Part shown: piece by piece, positions 55,044 through 63,725 of the stretch
How the letters are laid out: each line of letters opens with the position of its first letter
Numbering within the stretch: position 1 is the stretch's first letter
Assembly: GCA_022647765.1 (NCBI GenBank)
Contig: JALCLH010000006.1
Location: forward strand, 1-64,000
Reading direction: 5' to 3'
From: Acidipropionibacterium sp.
GTDB taxonomy: Bacteria; Actinomycetota; Actinomycetes; Propionibacteriales; Propionibacteriaceae
DNA length: 64,000 nucleotides
Position numbers and translations under genes: made by a program
The notes under the pieces: generated by a model
What the model saw: the letters and a program-made list of their open reading frames with translations, nothing else
What the model was told of the DNA's origin: nothing
Database searches by the model: none

Positions 55044-55769
55044 TCAGATGGTGCTTCTCCGGTTCACCACGAAGCTCCCCGCGGCCGCGATGACGCCCAG
55101 CGCCGCGGTGCCGATGGTCACCAGCCACGCTCCCAGTGGCGCCAGGGTCGGGACCCAGGAGTCCCACTGCCACACGGTCAGCGCGATCCCGCCGCACAGC
55201 ACCAGTCCCAGCCCGATCGCGGCGGCCAGCACCGCGCGATGCCCCCAGGCCCGGAACACCGTCCCGAACCCGGCCCCCAGGAACAGCGAGCACAGGCACA
55301 CCGCGGTGATGGTGAGGAAGGTCTGCCAGGGATCGCCCTGACCCAGGAAGAAGACGTCCAGCGCCCGGGCCCCGATGAACCAGTAGTCGGTCGCCTTCTC
55401 GAGCCACAGCAGCAGGACGCTCCCGATCCCGGTCACCAGCGAGACCACCAGGAATCCCAGCGAGCTGCCGAGCCAGAAGTCGCGCCGGGTGGACCCGAAG
55501 GCCAGCGCGGTGGCGAACTGCCGGTTGACGGTGAGCGCGCCCAGGGCGACCAGGAAACCGGGTATCGACAGGATCGCGCCCATGTTGTAGTTCATCTCCA
55601 TCGACGCCTCCGGGGTCAGCGGGAGGCCGGACTGGATGCCGATGATGAGCACGATGAGCACCGAGACGGCCACCACCACCCCCAGGATGGCCAGCGGTGC
55701 CAGCAGCACATTGGTGGCGGAGTAGACGGTCAGCCGGAACGACCTCAACGGCCGTGGCATGCGGTTCAT
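55044..55769 (-). CDS. ABC-2-type membrane permease subunit
   Basis: A 241-residue protein with six hydrophobic helices (for example VLLAPLAILGVVVAVSVLIVLIIG and WQTFLTITAVCLCSLFLGAGF). It has no obvious conserved motif except the general plan of bacitracin/antibiotic-export ABC permeases. It overlaps the ATPase gene by 4 bp. It probably forms the channel of a GntR-controlled ABC exporter. Confidence 0.78.
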   Translation of the reverse strand: MNRMPRPLRSFRLTVYSATNVLLAPLAILGVVVAVSVLIVLIIGIQSGLPLTPEASMEMNYNMGAILSIPGFLVALGALTVNRQFATALAFGSTRRDFWLGSSLGFLVVSLVTGIGSVLLLWLEKATDYWFIGARALDVFFLGQGDPWQTFLTITAVCLCSLFLGAGFGTVFRAWGHRAVLAAAIGLGLVLCGGIALTVWQWDSWVPTLAPLGAWLVTIGTAALGVIAAAGSFVVNRRSTI

Positions 55770-56749
55770 GAGTGGGCTCCTTCCAGAGTGGTGGCGGCCG
55801 GAGTCGCATCCAGGACGCCGAGGGCGGCGACCAGTTCCTGGAGTCCGGCCGGTTCGATCGAGACGTGCAGCTCATCGGCCCGGTGGTGGGCCTCGCCTCC
55901 CGCCAGACCGCGCACCATGGCCGACTCGATGCGGCCCATCGACTGCCGGGAGAGCACCTCGAGGCCGCCGATCAGCCGGTCGACGTCGTCTCCCAGTCCG
56001 CGGACGATGGACACCTGGGAGGTGATGGAGTCGACATCGGCGTGCATCGCGAGGCGGCCGTTGCGCATCAGGATGATGTCCTCCATCAGGGAGGCGGCCT
56101 CGTCGATCAGATGGGTGGACATGATGACGGTGCGCGGCACCTCGGAGATCTCGTTCAGCAGCTCGGTGTAGAAGATCGACCGGGCGCCGGCGTCCAGGCC
56201 GAGATAGGGCTCGTCGAGGAAGGTGTAGGGGGCCCGGGAGGCCAGCGAGATGGTGATGGCCAGGGCCGATCGCTGCCCCCGCGACATCTTCTTGAGCTTG
56301 GTGCGGCGGGGCAGTTTGAACCTCCCGACGAGGTTCTCGGCGGTCGCCGAGGACCATCGGGCGAAGAACCCCGGGGCCACCCTCAGCAGGATGTCGAGGG
56401 TGAAGTCGTCATTCCAGCGCTGGTCCTCGTGGATGAAACAGGTGCGCTCCAGGACGCCGGCGTTCTCGGCCGGGGGCTGCCCGTCGATGAGGACCTGCCC
56501 GGAGCTGGGGAAGATGTGGTGGCAGATGATCGACATCAGGGTCGTCTTGCCGACCCCGTTGGACCCCAGCAGGCCGTAGACCCGGTCGGGGGGCAGGTGA
56601 AGATCGATCTCGTGCAGCACCTCGGTGCGGCCGAAGGACTTGGACAGTCCGGTGATGGTGATGCCGTCGGCACTCGGCGTACTGCCGGGTCGGCCGAGGT
56701 GGTGGTTGCGGGGATGTGGGCGGTGGGCATCGGTGACTCCTTCCGTCAC
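55766..56749 (-). CDS. ABC transporter ATPase (YtrB-like)
   Basis: A 327-residue ATPase with Walker A GLLGSNGVGKTTL, a signature variant MSRGQRSALAI, Walker B TFLDEPYLGLDAGA and switch His IMSTHLIDEAASL. The C-terminal 100 residues are a regulatory extension, as in lantibiotic- and bacitracin-type exporters. Overlaps of 4 bp on both sides link regulator, ATPase and permease in one operon. Confidence 0.88.
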   Translation of the reverse strand: MTEGVTDAHRPHPRNHHLGRPGSTPSADGITITGLSKSFGRTEVLHEIDLHLPPDRVYGLLGSNGVGKTTLMSIICHHIFPSSGQVLIDGQPPAENAGVLERTCFIHEDQRWNDDFTLDILLRVAPGFFARWSSATAENLVGRFKLPRRTKLKKMSRGQRSALAITISLASRAPYTFLDEPYLGLDAGARSIFYTELLNEISEVPRTVIMSTHLIDEAASLMEDIILMRNGRLAMHADVDSITSQVSIVRGLGDDVDRLIGGLEVLSRQSMGRIESAMVRGLAGGEAHHRADELHVSIEPAGLQELVAALGVLDATPAATTLEGAHS

Positions 56750-57138
56750 ATGCCGGGGTTGGTGTCCTCGGCGGTCAGGCGGTGGATCTGGGTGATGATG
56801 TCGTCGGTGGACAGGCCCACGAGCCGGGCCTCGTCCAGAAGGGGTGCCAGGAAGCTCTCGGTGAATCGGGCCCTGCGCTGACCCCGGAGCAGTTCGACGC
56901 CGTTCTCGGTGACGAACATTCCCCGGCCCCGCCGCTTCTCGAGGACCTGCTGGTCGACGAGGCGGTTGAGAGCCTTGCCCGCGGTGGCGGGATTGATCCG
57001 GTAGAAGGCGGAGAGCTCATTGGTCGACGGCACCTGGCTGCCGGCCGGGTAGACGCCGGCCAGGATGTCGTCGGCGATCTGGTCGGCGAGGACGAGGAAG
57101 ATCGGCCGTCCGTCGCCGTCGGCAGGGGTCATGTCCAC
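56746..57138 (-). CDS. GntR-family repressor (YtrA type)
   Basis: A 130-residue YtrA-subfamily GntR protein: winged helix QIADDILAGVYPAGSQVPSTNELSAFYRINPATAGKALNRLVDQQVLEKRRGRGMFV and a short C-terminal dimer helix. YtrA-type repressors control adjacent ABC exporters in response to cell-envelope stress. A palindrome lies just upstream of its start. Confidence 0.9.
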   Translation of the reverse strand: MDMTPADGDGRPIFLVLADQIADDILAGVYPAGSQVPSTNELSAFYRINPATAGKALNRLVDQQVLEKRRGRGMFVTENGVELLRGQRRARFTESFLAPLLDEARLVGLSTDDIITQIHRLTAEDTNPGM

Positions 57139-57146
57139 CTCCTTGG

Positions 57147-57162
57147 TTAGTTACTCAACTAA
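57147..57162. promoter_or_regulatory. GntR/YtrA operator
   Basis: TTAGTT-ACTC-AACTAA, a perfect palindrome 9 bp upstream of the repressor start, in the promoter position. YtrA-family sites have similar spaced AT-containing arms. Confidence 0.65.
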
Positions 57163-57264
57163 TGAACCATAGAAGTGGATGGAAATCAAGAGGAAACGGG
57201 GGATTGGGGGAGAAGAGCCCGGCGAGAGCGTATGAGCCTCTCACTTTCGTGTCAGGATGAACCT

Positions 57265-57966
57265 GTGACAGAGCTGAGGAGTGTCGGCAGCGAGTCGTCG
57301 AGTGGCGGCGCGGCCGTCTCCGCCCGCCCGCTCACCCTCGCCGCGGTGGACGACGTCCCCGTGCTGCTGGAGGGGATTCGCGCGGTCCTGGAGACCCGGA
57401 TCGCCATCGCCGACTACGTCTGCACCGCCACCGTGAACGACCTTCTGTCGAGCGGCGTCACTCCCGATGTGGTGCTGCTCGACATCCGCCTCAACGACAA
57501 TTCCGTGCCCCATCAGAACGTCGAGCGGATCGTCTCCTCGCTCGGCGCGCCGGTCCTGATGTTCTCCCAGGAGGCCCGTCCCGGCGTCGTCCAGACCTGC
57601 CTGTCCGCCGGGGCCGCCGGTCTGCTGGAGAAGAACGCGGACGCCGACACGGTGGCCGAGGCGATCATCACGGTCGCCGCCGGAGAGCCGTGGCTCTCGC
57701 CGGAATGGGCGCGTCTGGTCGCCGACGCGCACTGGATCATGCCGGAGCTGGCGGAGCGCGAGCAGGAGGTGCTCCGGCTCTTCGCAGCGGGCCTGAAGAC
57801 CGCCACGATCGCCCACAAGATGGGCGTCCAGGACGACACCGTCGCCACCTGGCTGAAGCGGATCCGGCGCAAGTACATCAAGGCGGGGCGGCCGGCGTCG
57901 ACCCGGACCGAGCTGTACATCCGGGCCATCGAGGACGGCTACTGCGATGGGCCGCAGCGCCAGTGA
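57265..57966 (+). CDS. NarL/LuxR-type response regulator
   Basis: A response regulator of about 233 residues. GTG 57265 is preferred since AGGA precedes it at good distance; ATG 57232 and 57175 are in-frame alternatives. The receiver has the acidic pair LAAVDDVPVLLEG, the phospho-Asp in VVLLDIRLND, and the Lys in GLLEKNADAD. The C-terminal HTH is LAEREQEVLRLFAAGLKTATIAHKMGVQDDTVATWLKRIRRKY. No histidine kinase gene is next to it, so its partner is elsewhere. Confidence 0.87.
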   Translation: MTELRSVGSESSSGGAAVSARPLTLAAVDDVPVLLEGIRAVLETRIAIADYVCTATVNDLLSSGVTPDVVLLDIRLNDNSVPHQNVERIVSSLGAPVLMFSQEARPGVVQTCLSAGAAGLLEKNADADTVAEAIITVAAGEPWLSPEWARLVADAHWIMPELAEREQEVLRLFAAGLKTATIAHKMGVQDDTVATWLKRIRRKYIKAGRPASTRTELYIRAIEDGYCDGPQRQ

Positions 57967-57990
57967 TCGCTGTCCGGAGCCGGGCGCCGG

Positions 57991-58429
57991 TCAGTCGAGC
58001 GGCGTCCCGTCGACCTTGAAGTCCACCCGGGTGTCGGCGGCGACCGTCCGGGCCACCGTGCACTCCTTGTCGCGCGACAGCTTCACCAGCCGCTCGACCA
58101 GGCCGGCCGCCTCGCGACCCTCGTCGGTGTCCTTGAAGTGGACGGCGAAGTCGATGCTGACAGGGGTCGAGCCGGTTGCCGCCGGCCTCGTCGACGATCT
58201 TCTGGCCGGTGACGACGACCTCGAACTTCTCCGGCTCGTCGTGCCTGCTGGTGACCAGGTCGACGTCCACCGACGAGCACCCGCCCAGCGCCGCCAGCAG
58301 CAGCTCGACCGGGGTGAAGTCGTCATCGGTGCCCGTTCCGAGGCGGATCTGGCCGCCGCGCGCGTTGGTGGCGACGTATCGCCCCTCCCCCCGGCGGAAC
58401 ACGGTGACCTTCTTGGTGGCTGACGGCAT
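57991..58429 (-). CDS. OsmC/Ohr-family protein (frameshifted)
   Basis: An OsmC-like protein of about 145 residues that would detoxify organic hydroperoxides. The start ATG 58429 follows AAGAGG: MPSATKKVTVFRRGEGRYVA, then DDDFTPVELLLAALGGCSSVDVDLV with the first redox Cys. The frame breaks at about 58163 (GACCCCTGTC has an extra base) and goes on VSIDFAVHFKDTDEGREAA and LSRDKECTVARTVAADTRVDF with the second Cys. Both cysteines are kept, so a sequencing error is likely. It is a single gene. Confidence 0.82.
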
Positions 58430-58675
58430 GGCGACCTCTTGATGCTCTTGCTCTGATACGACTCGTGCGCAGCTGCCCGCGACTCCCGCGGGCCCGGATG
58501 GGCCCAGCACCTCTTGGGCCCATTGCGCTTGAGGCCCATTCTGCGCTCGCGACCGGTGAATGTCATGCCGGCCCCGGGGCGTTGGGGTCGCGGGGTTCCA
58601 CTGGGCCTTCGACGCGGCTGGGCGCCGGCGTCGCCCACGATTCGTCACCGCGCGGCGGAGAACTACTGCGGAGAA

Positions 58676-59404
58676 CTACTTCTGTCCTGCGGCCAGCCTG
58701 GCCGCCTGCTGGGCGAGGTCGGCCAGATCCTGGCGCGACTGGTCCTGCAGCCCGAGGGCCAGGACGGCCGTGTTCTCCTGGAGGACGACGCAACCGGTGT
58801 CGTTGTGATCGGGGTCGACGCCGCACAGGGCGCTCCCCGACCTGTCCGAGAGCGGCTGCTCGCCGACGGCGGTCATCCCGGCGTCCGACATGAACTTCTT
58901 CAGATCGGTCTGCGGCCGGCTCATCAGCACCACGACGGCGTTCTTGCCCTTGCTGGCGTAGGTCGCCGAGGTGGTCGTGACGCCGTCCTGGGCGGTGGGG
59001 GCGGAGGTGGTGTTCGGATCGCGCGTGTAGTTGCCGATCTGGACCGGGAGGTCGAGGGCCCAGGTCGAGGTCGCCACCGGGGTCGCGGAGGGGGCGACGG
59101 GCTGTGAGGAGTTGATGAAATAGGACGAGACACCGACGATGATGAGAACGATGACGGCTGCGATGGTGCCGATCAGCAGGGCTTTGTGGGAGGGCGGGCG
59201 GTGCGGGTCGTCTGCCGCCCGGCCGGGGGCGCCGCGGTGACGGCCGGCGGCTCGGGAGGCGGATCTGCCGGCATCGCTGCTGTCCGGCCGGTTGCTCGGC
59301 CGGTTGTCCGATGTCTGGTACTCCGGCGTCTCGTCGTCGGGAAGGGCCGCCCTTCTGGGGGCCGTGCCGCGGTCGGGCCGGTTGGTGTCGTCGTGGCTAG
59401 TCAT
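58676..59404 (-). CDS. Single-pass membrane protein of unknown function
   Basis: A 242-residue protein: a charged, disordered cytosolic N-terminus (about 75 residues, Asp/Arg/Pro-rich), one helix (ALLIGTIAAVIVLIIVGVSSYFI), and an extracellular domain of about 140 residues. That domain holds one likely disulfide (SALCGVDPDHNDTGCVV) and ends in an Ala/Gln-rich helix. I do not recognise the family. It follows the thioredoxin gene by about 10 bp on the same strand, so the two may be cotranscribed. Confidence 0.7.
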   Translation of the reverse strand: MTSHDDTNRPDRGTAPRRAALPDDETPEYQTSDNRPSNRPDSSDAGRSASRAAGRHRGAPGRAADDPHRPPSHKALLIGTIAAVIVLIIVGVSSYFINSSQPVAPSATPVATSTWALDLPVQIGNYTRDPNTTSAPTAQDGVTTTSATYASKGKNAVVVLMSRPQTDLKKFMSDAGMTAVGEQPLSDRSGSALCGVDPDHNDTGCVVLQENTAVLALGLQDQSRQDLADLAQQAARLAAGQK

Positions 59405-59413
59405 CGCAGATCA

Positions 59414-59758
59414 TCACACGTCATCACGCACTCCCACGAGGAACTCGTCGAGGGCCTTGAGCAGCGCCCGCCTGGACCTGCCTCCCGGCAGCGACTTCAC
59501 CAGGCGTCCGTCCTGCCAGACCTGGATCGTGGGCAGCGAGAGGATCTGCTGGTCGGTGGCGGTGCGCCGGTTGGCGTTGGTGTCCAGGCTGGCGAAGGTC
59601 ATCCGGTCCCCGAAGCGCTCCGACAGGTCGTCGATGACGGGGGAGAGCCGCTCGCACGGCGCGCACCGGTCGGCCCAGTAGTCGACCAGTACGGGTTTCG
59701 CCGAGCTCATGACCACCGACGCGAAGGTGGCGTCGGTGACCTCGATGACCTGGCTCAT
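59414..59758 (-). CDS. Thioredoxin
   Basis: A 114-residue thioredoxin. The active site WADRCAPCERLSPV is a CAPC variant of the usual WCGPC, and the cis-Pro loop ILSLPTIQVWQDG is present. Length and fold fit a cytosolic thioredoxin, although the altered active site suggests a specialised role. It is probably cotranscribed with the downstream membrane protein. Confidence 0.88.
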   Translation of the reverse strand: MSQVIEVTDATFASVVMSSAKPVLVDYWADRCAPCERLSPVIDDLSERFGDRMTFASLDTNANRRTATDQQILSLPTIQVWQDGRLVKSLPGGRSRRALLKALDEFLVGVRDDV

Positions 59759-59950
59759 GGATGACCTCTCGGTGGGGACCCGACGATCTTAGAGGACGGG
59801 TCGACCTCGCGCGGAAGGCCCGGAGACCGGGCCGCGGGGCGCTGCGCTGATTGCTGCCCCCGTTCCGCACGCCGCTTTCGCCATTGTGCCGCGTGTCGCG
59901 TTGGGCCGCGTTGGGCCGGCGGCGCGAGGCGGGTCTGCGAGGAGAACTCG

Positions 59951-60023
59951 CGGATTTCTTACGAGATGAGCGTCGCTGCGCAGTCCGAGCCGCCGGAATG
60001 GCGCTGGTTTCGTAAGAAATCCG
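59951..60023. repeat. Single palindromic element with CGGATTTCTTACGA arms (73 bp)
   Basis: CGGATTTCTTACGA and TCGTAAGAAATCCG are perfect 14-nt inverted arms enclosing 45 bp. It lies between the divergent thioredoxin and RluA genes and overlaps the over-long track ORF of the latter. Same layout as other palindromes but different arms. The rest of the 59759-60061 spacer holds nothing I can support. Confidence 0.75.
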
Positions 60024-60061
60024 TGGATCGGCCCGGGAGACCTCCGCATAGGGTGGCGCTC

Positions 60062-61078
60062 GTGCCACCTCGTTCCCCGCTTCCGCAGCGTCACGGCCTG
60101 GAGTCGGCCTGGGTCCGGACCCCCGATCAGGGCGAGTGCCGGCGGCTGGTTGCGGGTCTGGCGGGTGCTGGGGCCGGCGGCGATGCTGTGCTGGACGGAG
60201 AGGTTGAGCGGCTGGGCGGGAGGGTCGCGCGCGATGCCGCGCCCTGGCGCACCATGAGGGACTTCCTGGTCTGGAAGCTGCCGAGGATCGGGGCGTCACG
60301 GGTCGATGGGATGCTCGCCGAGGGCCGCTTCGTCGGCTGCGACGGGACGGCCATGGATGGGACAACGCCGTTCACCGCCCAGACCTTCGTCTACTTCCAT
60401 CGGGACCTGCCGGTCGAGACGCCGGTGCCCTTCCCGATCGGCATCCTCTACCGCGACGATCGGATCCTGGTCGCTGACAAGCCCAGCTTCCTGTCCTCGA
60501 TCCCGCGCGGCGCCCACGTCCTGGAGTCGGTGGTGGTCAAGCTGCGCACCCAGCTGGGGATGCCCGAGTTGACGGTCGCCCATCGGCTGGACCGGGTCAC
60601 CTCGGGGGTGCTGCTATTGACCTGTCGACGGCAGTGGCGCCGCCCCTACCAGGAGCTCTTCGAGCACCATGCCGTGCACAAGACCTACCGTGCGGTGGCG
60701 CCCGTCCTTGATCTGCCGGAGGGCGGCATTGAGGTGGCCAGCCACATCGTCAAGCGGAAGGGCCAGCTGCAGGCCGTCGAGGTGCCCGGGGCGGTGCCGA
60801 ATGCGCGGACCCGGATTCGGCTGCTGGAGCGGCGCGGGGATCTCGGGCTCTACGAGGCGAACCCGCTGACCGGGAAGACCCATCAGATCCGGCTGCACTT
60901 CAACCGGCTGGGCGCGCCGATCCTCAACGACCCCTTCTACCCGGAGGTCCTCGACATCGCGGTGGACGACTTCACCCGGCCGCTCCAGCTCCAGGCCCAT
61001 GAGATGTCCTTCATCGACCCGGTCACCGGGGAGCCGCGGTGCTTCCGGTCCCGTCAGGAGCTGACCTGCTGGAGGTAG
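60062..61078 (+). CDS. RluA-family pseudouridine synthase
   Basis: A 338-residue protein. GTG 60062 is chosen because the track start at 59966 lies inside a palindrome. The catalytic loop AHRLDRVTSGVLLLT contains the Asp, preceded by ILYRDDRILVADKPSFLSS and followed by KTYRAVAPV and GKTHQIRLHFNRLGAPILND. It isomerises specific uridines in rRNA or tRNA. The N-terminal 100 residues are an extension seen in the actinobacterial RluA branch, without an obvious S4 domain. Confidence 0.88.
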   Translation: MPPRSPLPQRHGLESAWVRTPDQGECRRLVAGLAGAGAGGDAVLDGEVERLGGRVARDAAPWRTMRDFLVWKLPRIGASRVDGMLAEGRFVGCDGTAMDGTTPFTAQTFVYFHRDLPVETPVPFPIGILYRDDRILVADKPSFLSSIPRGAHVLESVVVKLRTQLGMPELTVAHRLDRVTSGVLLLTCRRQWRRPYQELFEHHAVHKTYRAVAPVLDLPEGGIEVASHIVKRKGQLQAVEVPGAVPNARTRIRLLERRGDLGLYEANPLTGKTHQIRLHFNRLGAPILNDPFYPEVLDIAVDDFTRPLQLQAHEMSFIDPVTGEPRCFRSRQELTCWR

Positions 61079-61088
61079 CCGGGCAGGC

Positions 61089-61169
61089 ATGGTCCCGATC
61101 ACTCCCGATACGCCGTGATTCTGCGTTGGCGGTGCCGAAAAGGGGCCTGGCGGGAGTGATCGGGACCAT
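61089..61169. repeat. 81-bp palindromic element, copy 10
   Basis: Left arm ATGGTCCCGATCACTCCCG, right arm CGGGAGTGATCGGGACCAT. It lies between convergent genes, 10 bp after the RluA stop. The interior differs from copy 7 at only a few positions. Confidence 0.9.
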
Positions 61170-61198
61170 CCGACCCGGGTACACCGGGGCGATCGGGC

Positions 61199-61801
61199 TC
61201 ACTGGGCGACGGTGAACCTGCCGCCGCGGTGGGCCGGGCTCTCCAGCTCGTCGAGGATCGCCACCGCGAAGGTGCCGGAGCTGACGAAATCGCCGGCCGG
61301 GGAGTCGTCGGCCACCGAGTACTCGGCCGCGGCCTCCCCGGGGGCGATCTCGGGGGCCGGGGAGATGAGGGTCCAGTCGAGGCCGTGCGAGCCGCGGTAG
61401 AGGTCGAGCACCGTGGAGAAGGCCTCGGCCTCGGACTTGTAGGCGGCCGGGAAGCCCGGGTCGTCCTTGAGCTGGGCGCCGTCGACGACCAGCGATCCGG
61501 CTCCGCCGACCACCAGGAGACGCCCGGTCGGGGCGGCCGCGATGAGGTCCCGGTGAGCGGTGATGACGGGTTCGGGCGAGCCGCCGGTGCGGTCGGTGGG
61601 CACCGCGATCACGGTGGCGTCGGCGGCGTCGACGAGCCTGACGATCGCCGCGGTGTCACCGAGATCGGCGGCAACTGCGGTCGCACCCTCGACGGCCTTG
61701 CCGGACCGGGTGGCGGCGGTGACCACGTGGCCGCGCTTGACGGCCTCGGCGACGACCTTCGAGCCGACCATGCCGGTGGCGCCGATGACGGTGATGTTCA
61801 T
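61199..61801 (-). CDS. NAD(P)-binding (NmrA/YwnB-like) oxidoreductase
   Basis: A 200-residue atypical SDR. ATG 61801 directly follows AGGAGGACTC; the track start is too far upstream. The Rossmann motif is NITVIGATGMVGSKVVAEAVKRGH, and the NmrA/SDR-a5-like middle GRLLVVGGAGSLVVDG and LDWTLISPAPEI follow. Such proteins reduce flavins/biliverdin or act as redox sensors. It is a single gene convergent with RluA. Confidence 0.85.
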   Translation of the reverse strand: MNITVIGATGMVGSKVVAEAVKRGHVVTAATRSGKAVEGATAVAADLGDTAAIVRLVDAADATVIAVPTDRTGGSPEPVITAHRDLIAAAPTGRLLVVGGAGSLVVDGAQLKDDPGFPAAYKSEAEAFSTVLDLYRGSHGLDWTLISPAPEIAPGEAAAEYSVADDSPAGDFVSSGTFAVAILDELESPAHRGGRFTVAQ

Positions 61802-61872
61802 GAGTCCTCCTGGAACGGGTCCGTGACGTTGATAGCACCGACGGTATGCCGAATCGAAAGCGGAACGTCGGT

Positions 61873-61943
61873 GGAATCCACTCCCGCCTCGCCGTGTTTC
61901 AGGTCTGACGGGGCTCCGGGACGGCGAGTCTGGAGTGATTTCC
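61873..61943. repeat. 71-bp palindromic element, family B copy 2
   Basis: GGAATCCACTCCCG and GTCTGGAGTGATTTCC are imperfect inverted arms, with inner stem TCGCCGT/ACGGCGA and core GCCGTGTTTC. It has exactly the same length as the copy at 25454. It lies upstream of the HtrA gene. Confidence 0.75.
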
Positions 61944-62028
61944 AACGGCGTCAGAGGACCGAGAGCGCTCAGTGAACTCAGATGGAGTTCGTAGCGGACT
62001 CACAGAATCGAGCGGGAGAATATCAGCT

Positions 62029-63594
62029 ATGGATGACACCAGCAGGGGCGTCGGCGGCACGCCCGACAGCGGCTCGGAGTGGCCTGCGCAGAACGGCCGT
62101 CCCGAGCAGCCCGGCCGGCCCGGGCAGTCCGGCCGGCCCGGGCAGTCCGGCCGGCCCGGGCAGTCCGGCCACACCGACCAGAACGGCCAGTTCGGGCATT
62201 CCGACCAGCCCTATCAGTATGAGGCCACCCAGCGCCTCCCCCAGGACCAGCAGAACACCCAGCCGGGTCAGTGGGGTACCGCGGGTCCGCAGTTCGAGAA
62301 CCAGTCCCAGTATCCGGACCAGACTGGTCAGCCGTGGGGTCAGGCGGCCGCAGTTGGCGGCCAGCAGCAAAGCGCCGGCACGTCGCAGACTCCCGGCCAG
62401 CCCCCGCAGGGCCCGGGCCGCCCCGGGGCCCCGACCGTCACCCCAGAGCGCGGAAACTCCAGCAAGGGGGGCAAGGCCGGCACCGTCGTCCTGGCGGCCG
62501 TCCTGGCCGCGGTGATCGGCGGGCTGTCCGGTTGGGCGGTCAGCAGCCAGAGCGGTGGCGACGCCGTCGCCGCCTCCAGCGCCTCGGCACTGCCGACCAG
62601 CACCGTCACCAGAGTGGTCCAGGGCAACTCCTCGAGCCCGGACTGGACGACCACCGCCAAGGCCGTCTCCAACTCGGTGGTCTCCATCACCGTGCAGTCC
62701 GGCCAGGGCGGCGGGGCCGGCTCGGGCGTCGTCCTCAACGCCAACGGCGACATCGTCACCAACAACCACGTGGTCGCCGCCGAGGGCAGCGGCGGCAGCA
62801 TCACGGTCGGGATCGGCGACAAGACCTACCCCGCCGCGGTGGTCGGCACCGACCCCTCGACCGACCTGGCCGTGATCCGGCTCAAGCAGGTCCCGAAGAA
62901 CCTCCAGCCGATCGACTTCGGCAACTCCGACACCCTCAACGTCGGCGCACCGGTGATGGCGATCGGCAACCCGCTGGGGCTGTCGGGATCGGTCACCACC
63001 GGCATCATCAGCGCCTTGAACCGCCCGGTGACGACCTCGGCCAGCGAGCAGGGTCAGGCCAGCGGGTCGGACTCCTCCGGAGTGGTCGTCACCAGCGCCA
63101 TCCAGACCAGCGCTCCGATCAATCCGGGCAACTCCGGCGGCGCACTGGTCAACGCCAGCGGGCAGCTGATCGGCATCAACTCGTCGATCGCCAGCCTCTC
63201 CTCGGGCTCCTCGGGCTCCCAGTCCGGCAGCATCGGGATCGGCTTCGCCATTCCCGCCAACCAGGTCCGCAACATCACCGACCAGCTGATCGCCACCGGG
63301 AAGGCGAGGCACGCTTTCCTCGGCATCACCACCGACGACGGCACCGCGACCGTCGACGGGGCGACGACCTCGGGCGCCGCGGTGCGCTCGGTCCAGCCCG
63401 GCTCCCCGGCAGCCAAGGCCGGCATCCAGCCGGGGGACGTCGTGGTCGAGATGAACTCGACCAATGTCACCTCCGGCGAGTCCCTGGTCGGCCTGGTGCG
63501 CGCCCGGAAGGTCGGTGAGCAGGTCACTCTCACGATCGTGCGCAACGGGTCCCAGCAGAAGGTGTCGGTGACCCTGGCCGCCGCGGTCCAGTAG
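62029..63594 (+). CDS. HtrA/DegP-type membrane-anchored serine protease with PDZ domain
   Basis: A 521-residue envelope protease; ATG 62029 follows GCGGGAGAA. The N-terminal 145 residues are a Gln/Gly/Pro-rich cytosolic tract including three GRPGQS repeats. One helix (GTVVLAAVLAAVIGGLSGWAV) leads to an extracellular trypsin-like domain with triad His (VTNNHVV), Asp (PSTDLAVI) and Ser (NPGNSGGAL), then a C-terminal PDZ (VQPGSPAAKAGIQPGDVVVEM). It degrades or refolds damaged exported proteins. Flanked upstream by a 71-bp palindrome. Confidence 0.93.
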   Translation: MDDTSRGVGGTPDSGSEWPAQNGRPEQPGRPGQSGRPGQSGRPGQSGHTDQNGQFGHSDQPYQYEATQRLPQDQQNTQPGQWGTAGPQFENQSQYPDQTGQPWGQAAAVGGQQQSAGTSQTPGQPPQGPGRPGAPTVTPERGNSSKGGKAGTVVLAAVLAAVIGGLSGWAVSSQSGGDAVAASSASALPTSTVTRVVQGNSSSPDWTTTAKAVSNSVVSITVQSGQGGGAGSGVVLNANGDIVTNNHVVAAEGSGGSITVGIGDKTYPAAVVGTDPSTDLAVIRLKQVPKNLQPIDFGNSDTLNVGAPVMAIGNPLGLSGSVTTGIISALNRPVTTSASEQGQASGSDSSGVVVTSAIQTSAPINPGNSGGALVNASGQLIGINSSIASLSSGSSGSQSGSIGIGFAIPANQVRNITDQLIATGKARHAFLGITTDDGTATVDGATTSGAAVRSVQPGSPAAKAGIQPGDVVVEMNSTNVTSGESLVGLVRARKVGEQVTLTIVRNGSQQKVSVTLAAAVQ

Positions 63595-63725
63595 TCGTCG
63601 TTGGGGGTAGGACGCCGGGGACGCCGGACGCCCAGGTCCCCTCCCGGGACGGATTCGGCAGAGTCCCCACAACGGCAATCGGCCGGCTCCTACATCAGGC
63701 CCGGCTCCTACATCAGATCCAGCCC

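Noticed and set aside
62029-62466. Collagen-like or surface-adhesin domain in the Gly/Pro/Gln-rich N-terminus of the HtrA protein
   Set aside because: The tract lies before the only transmembrane helix, so it is cytosolic; similar low-complexity N-termini are common in actinobacterial HtrA proteins.
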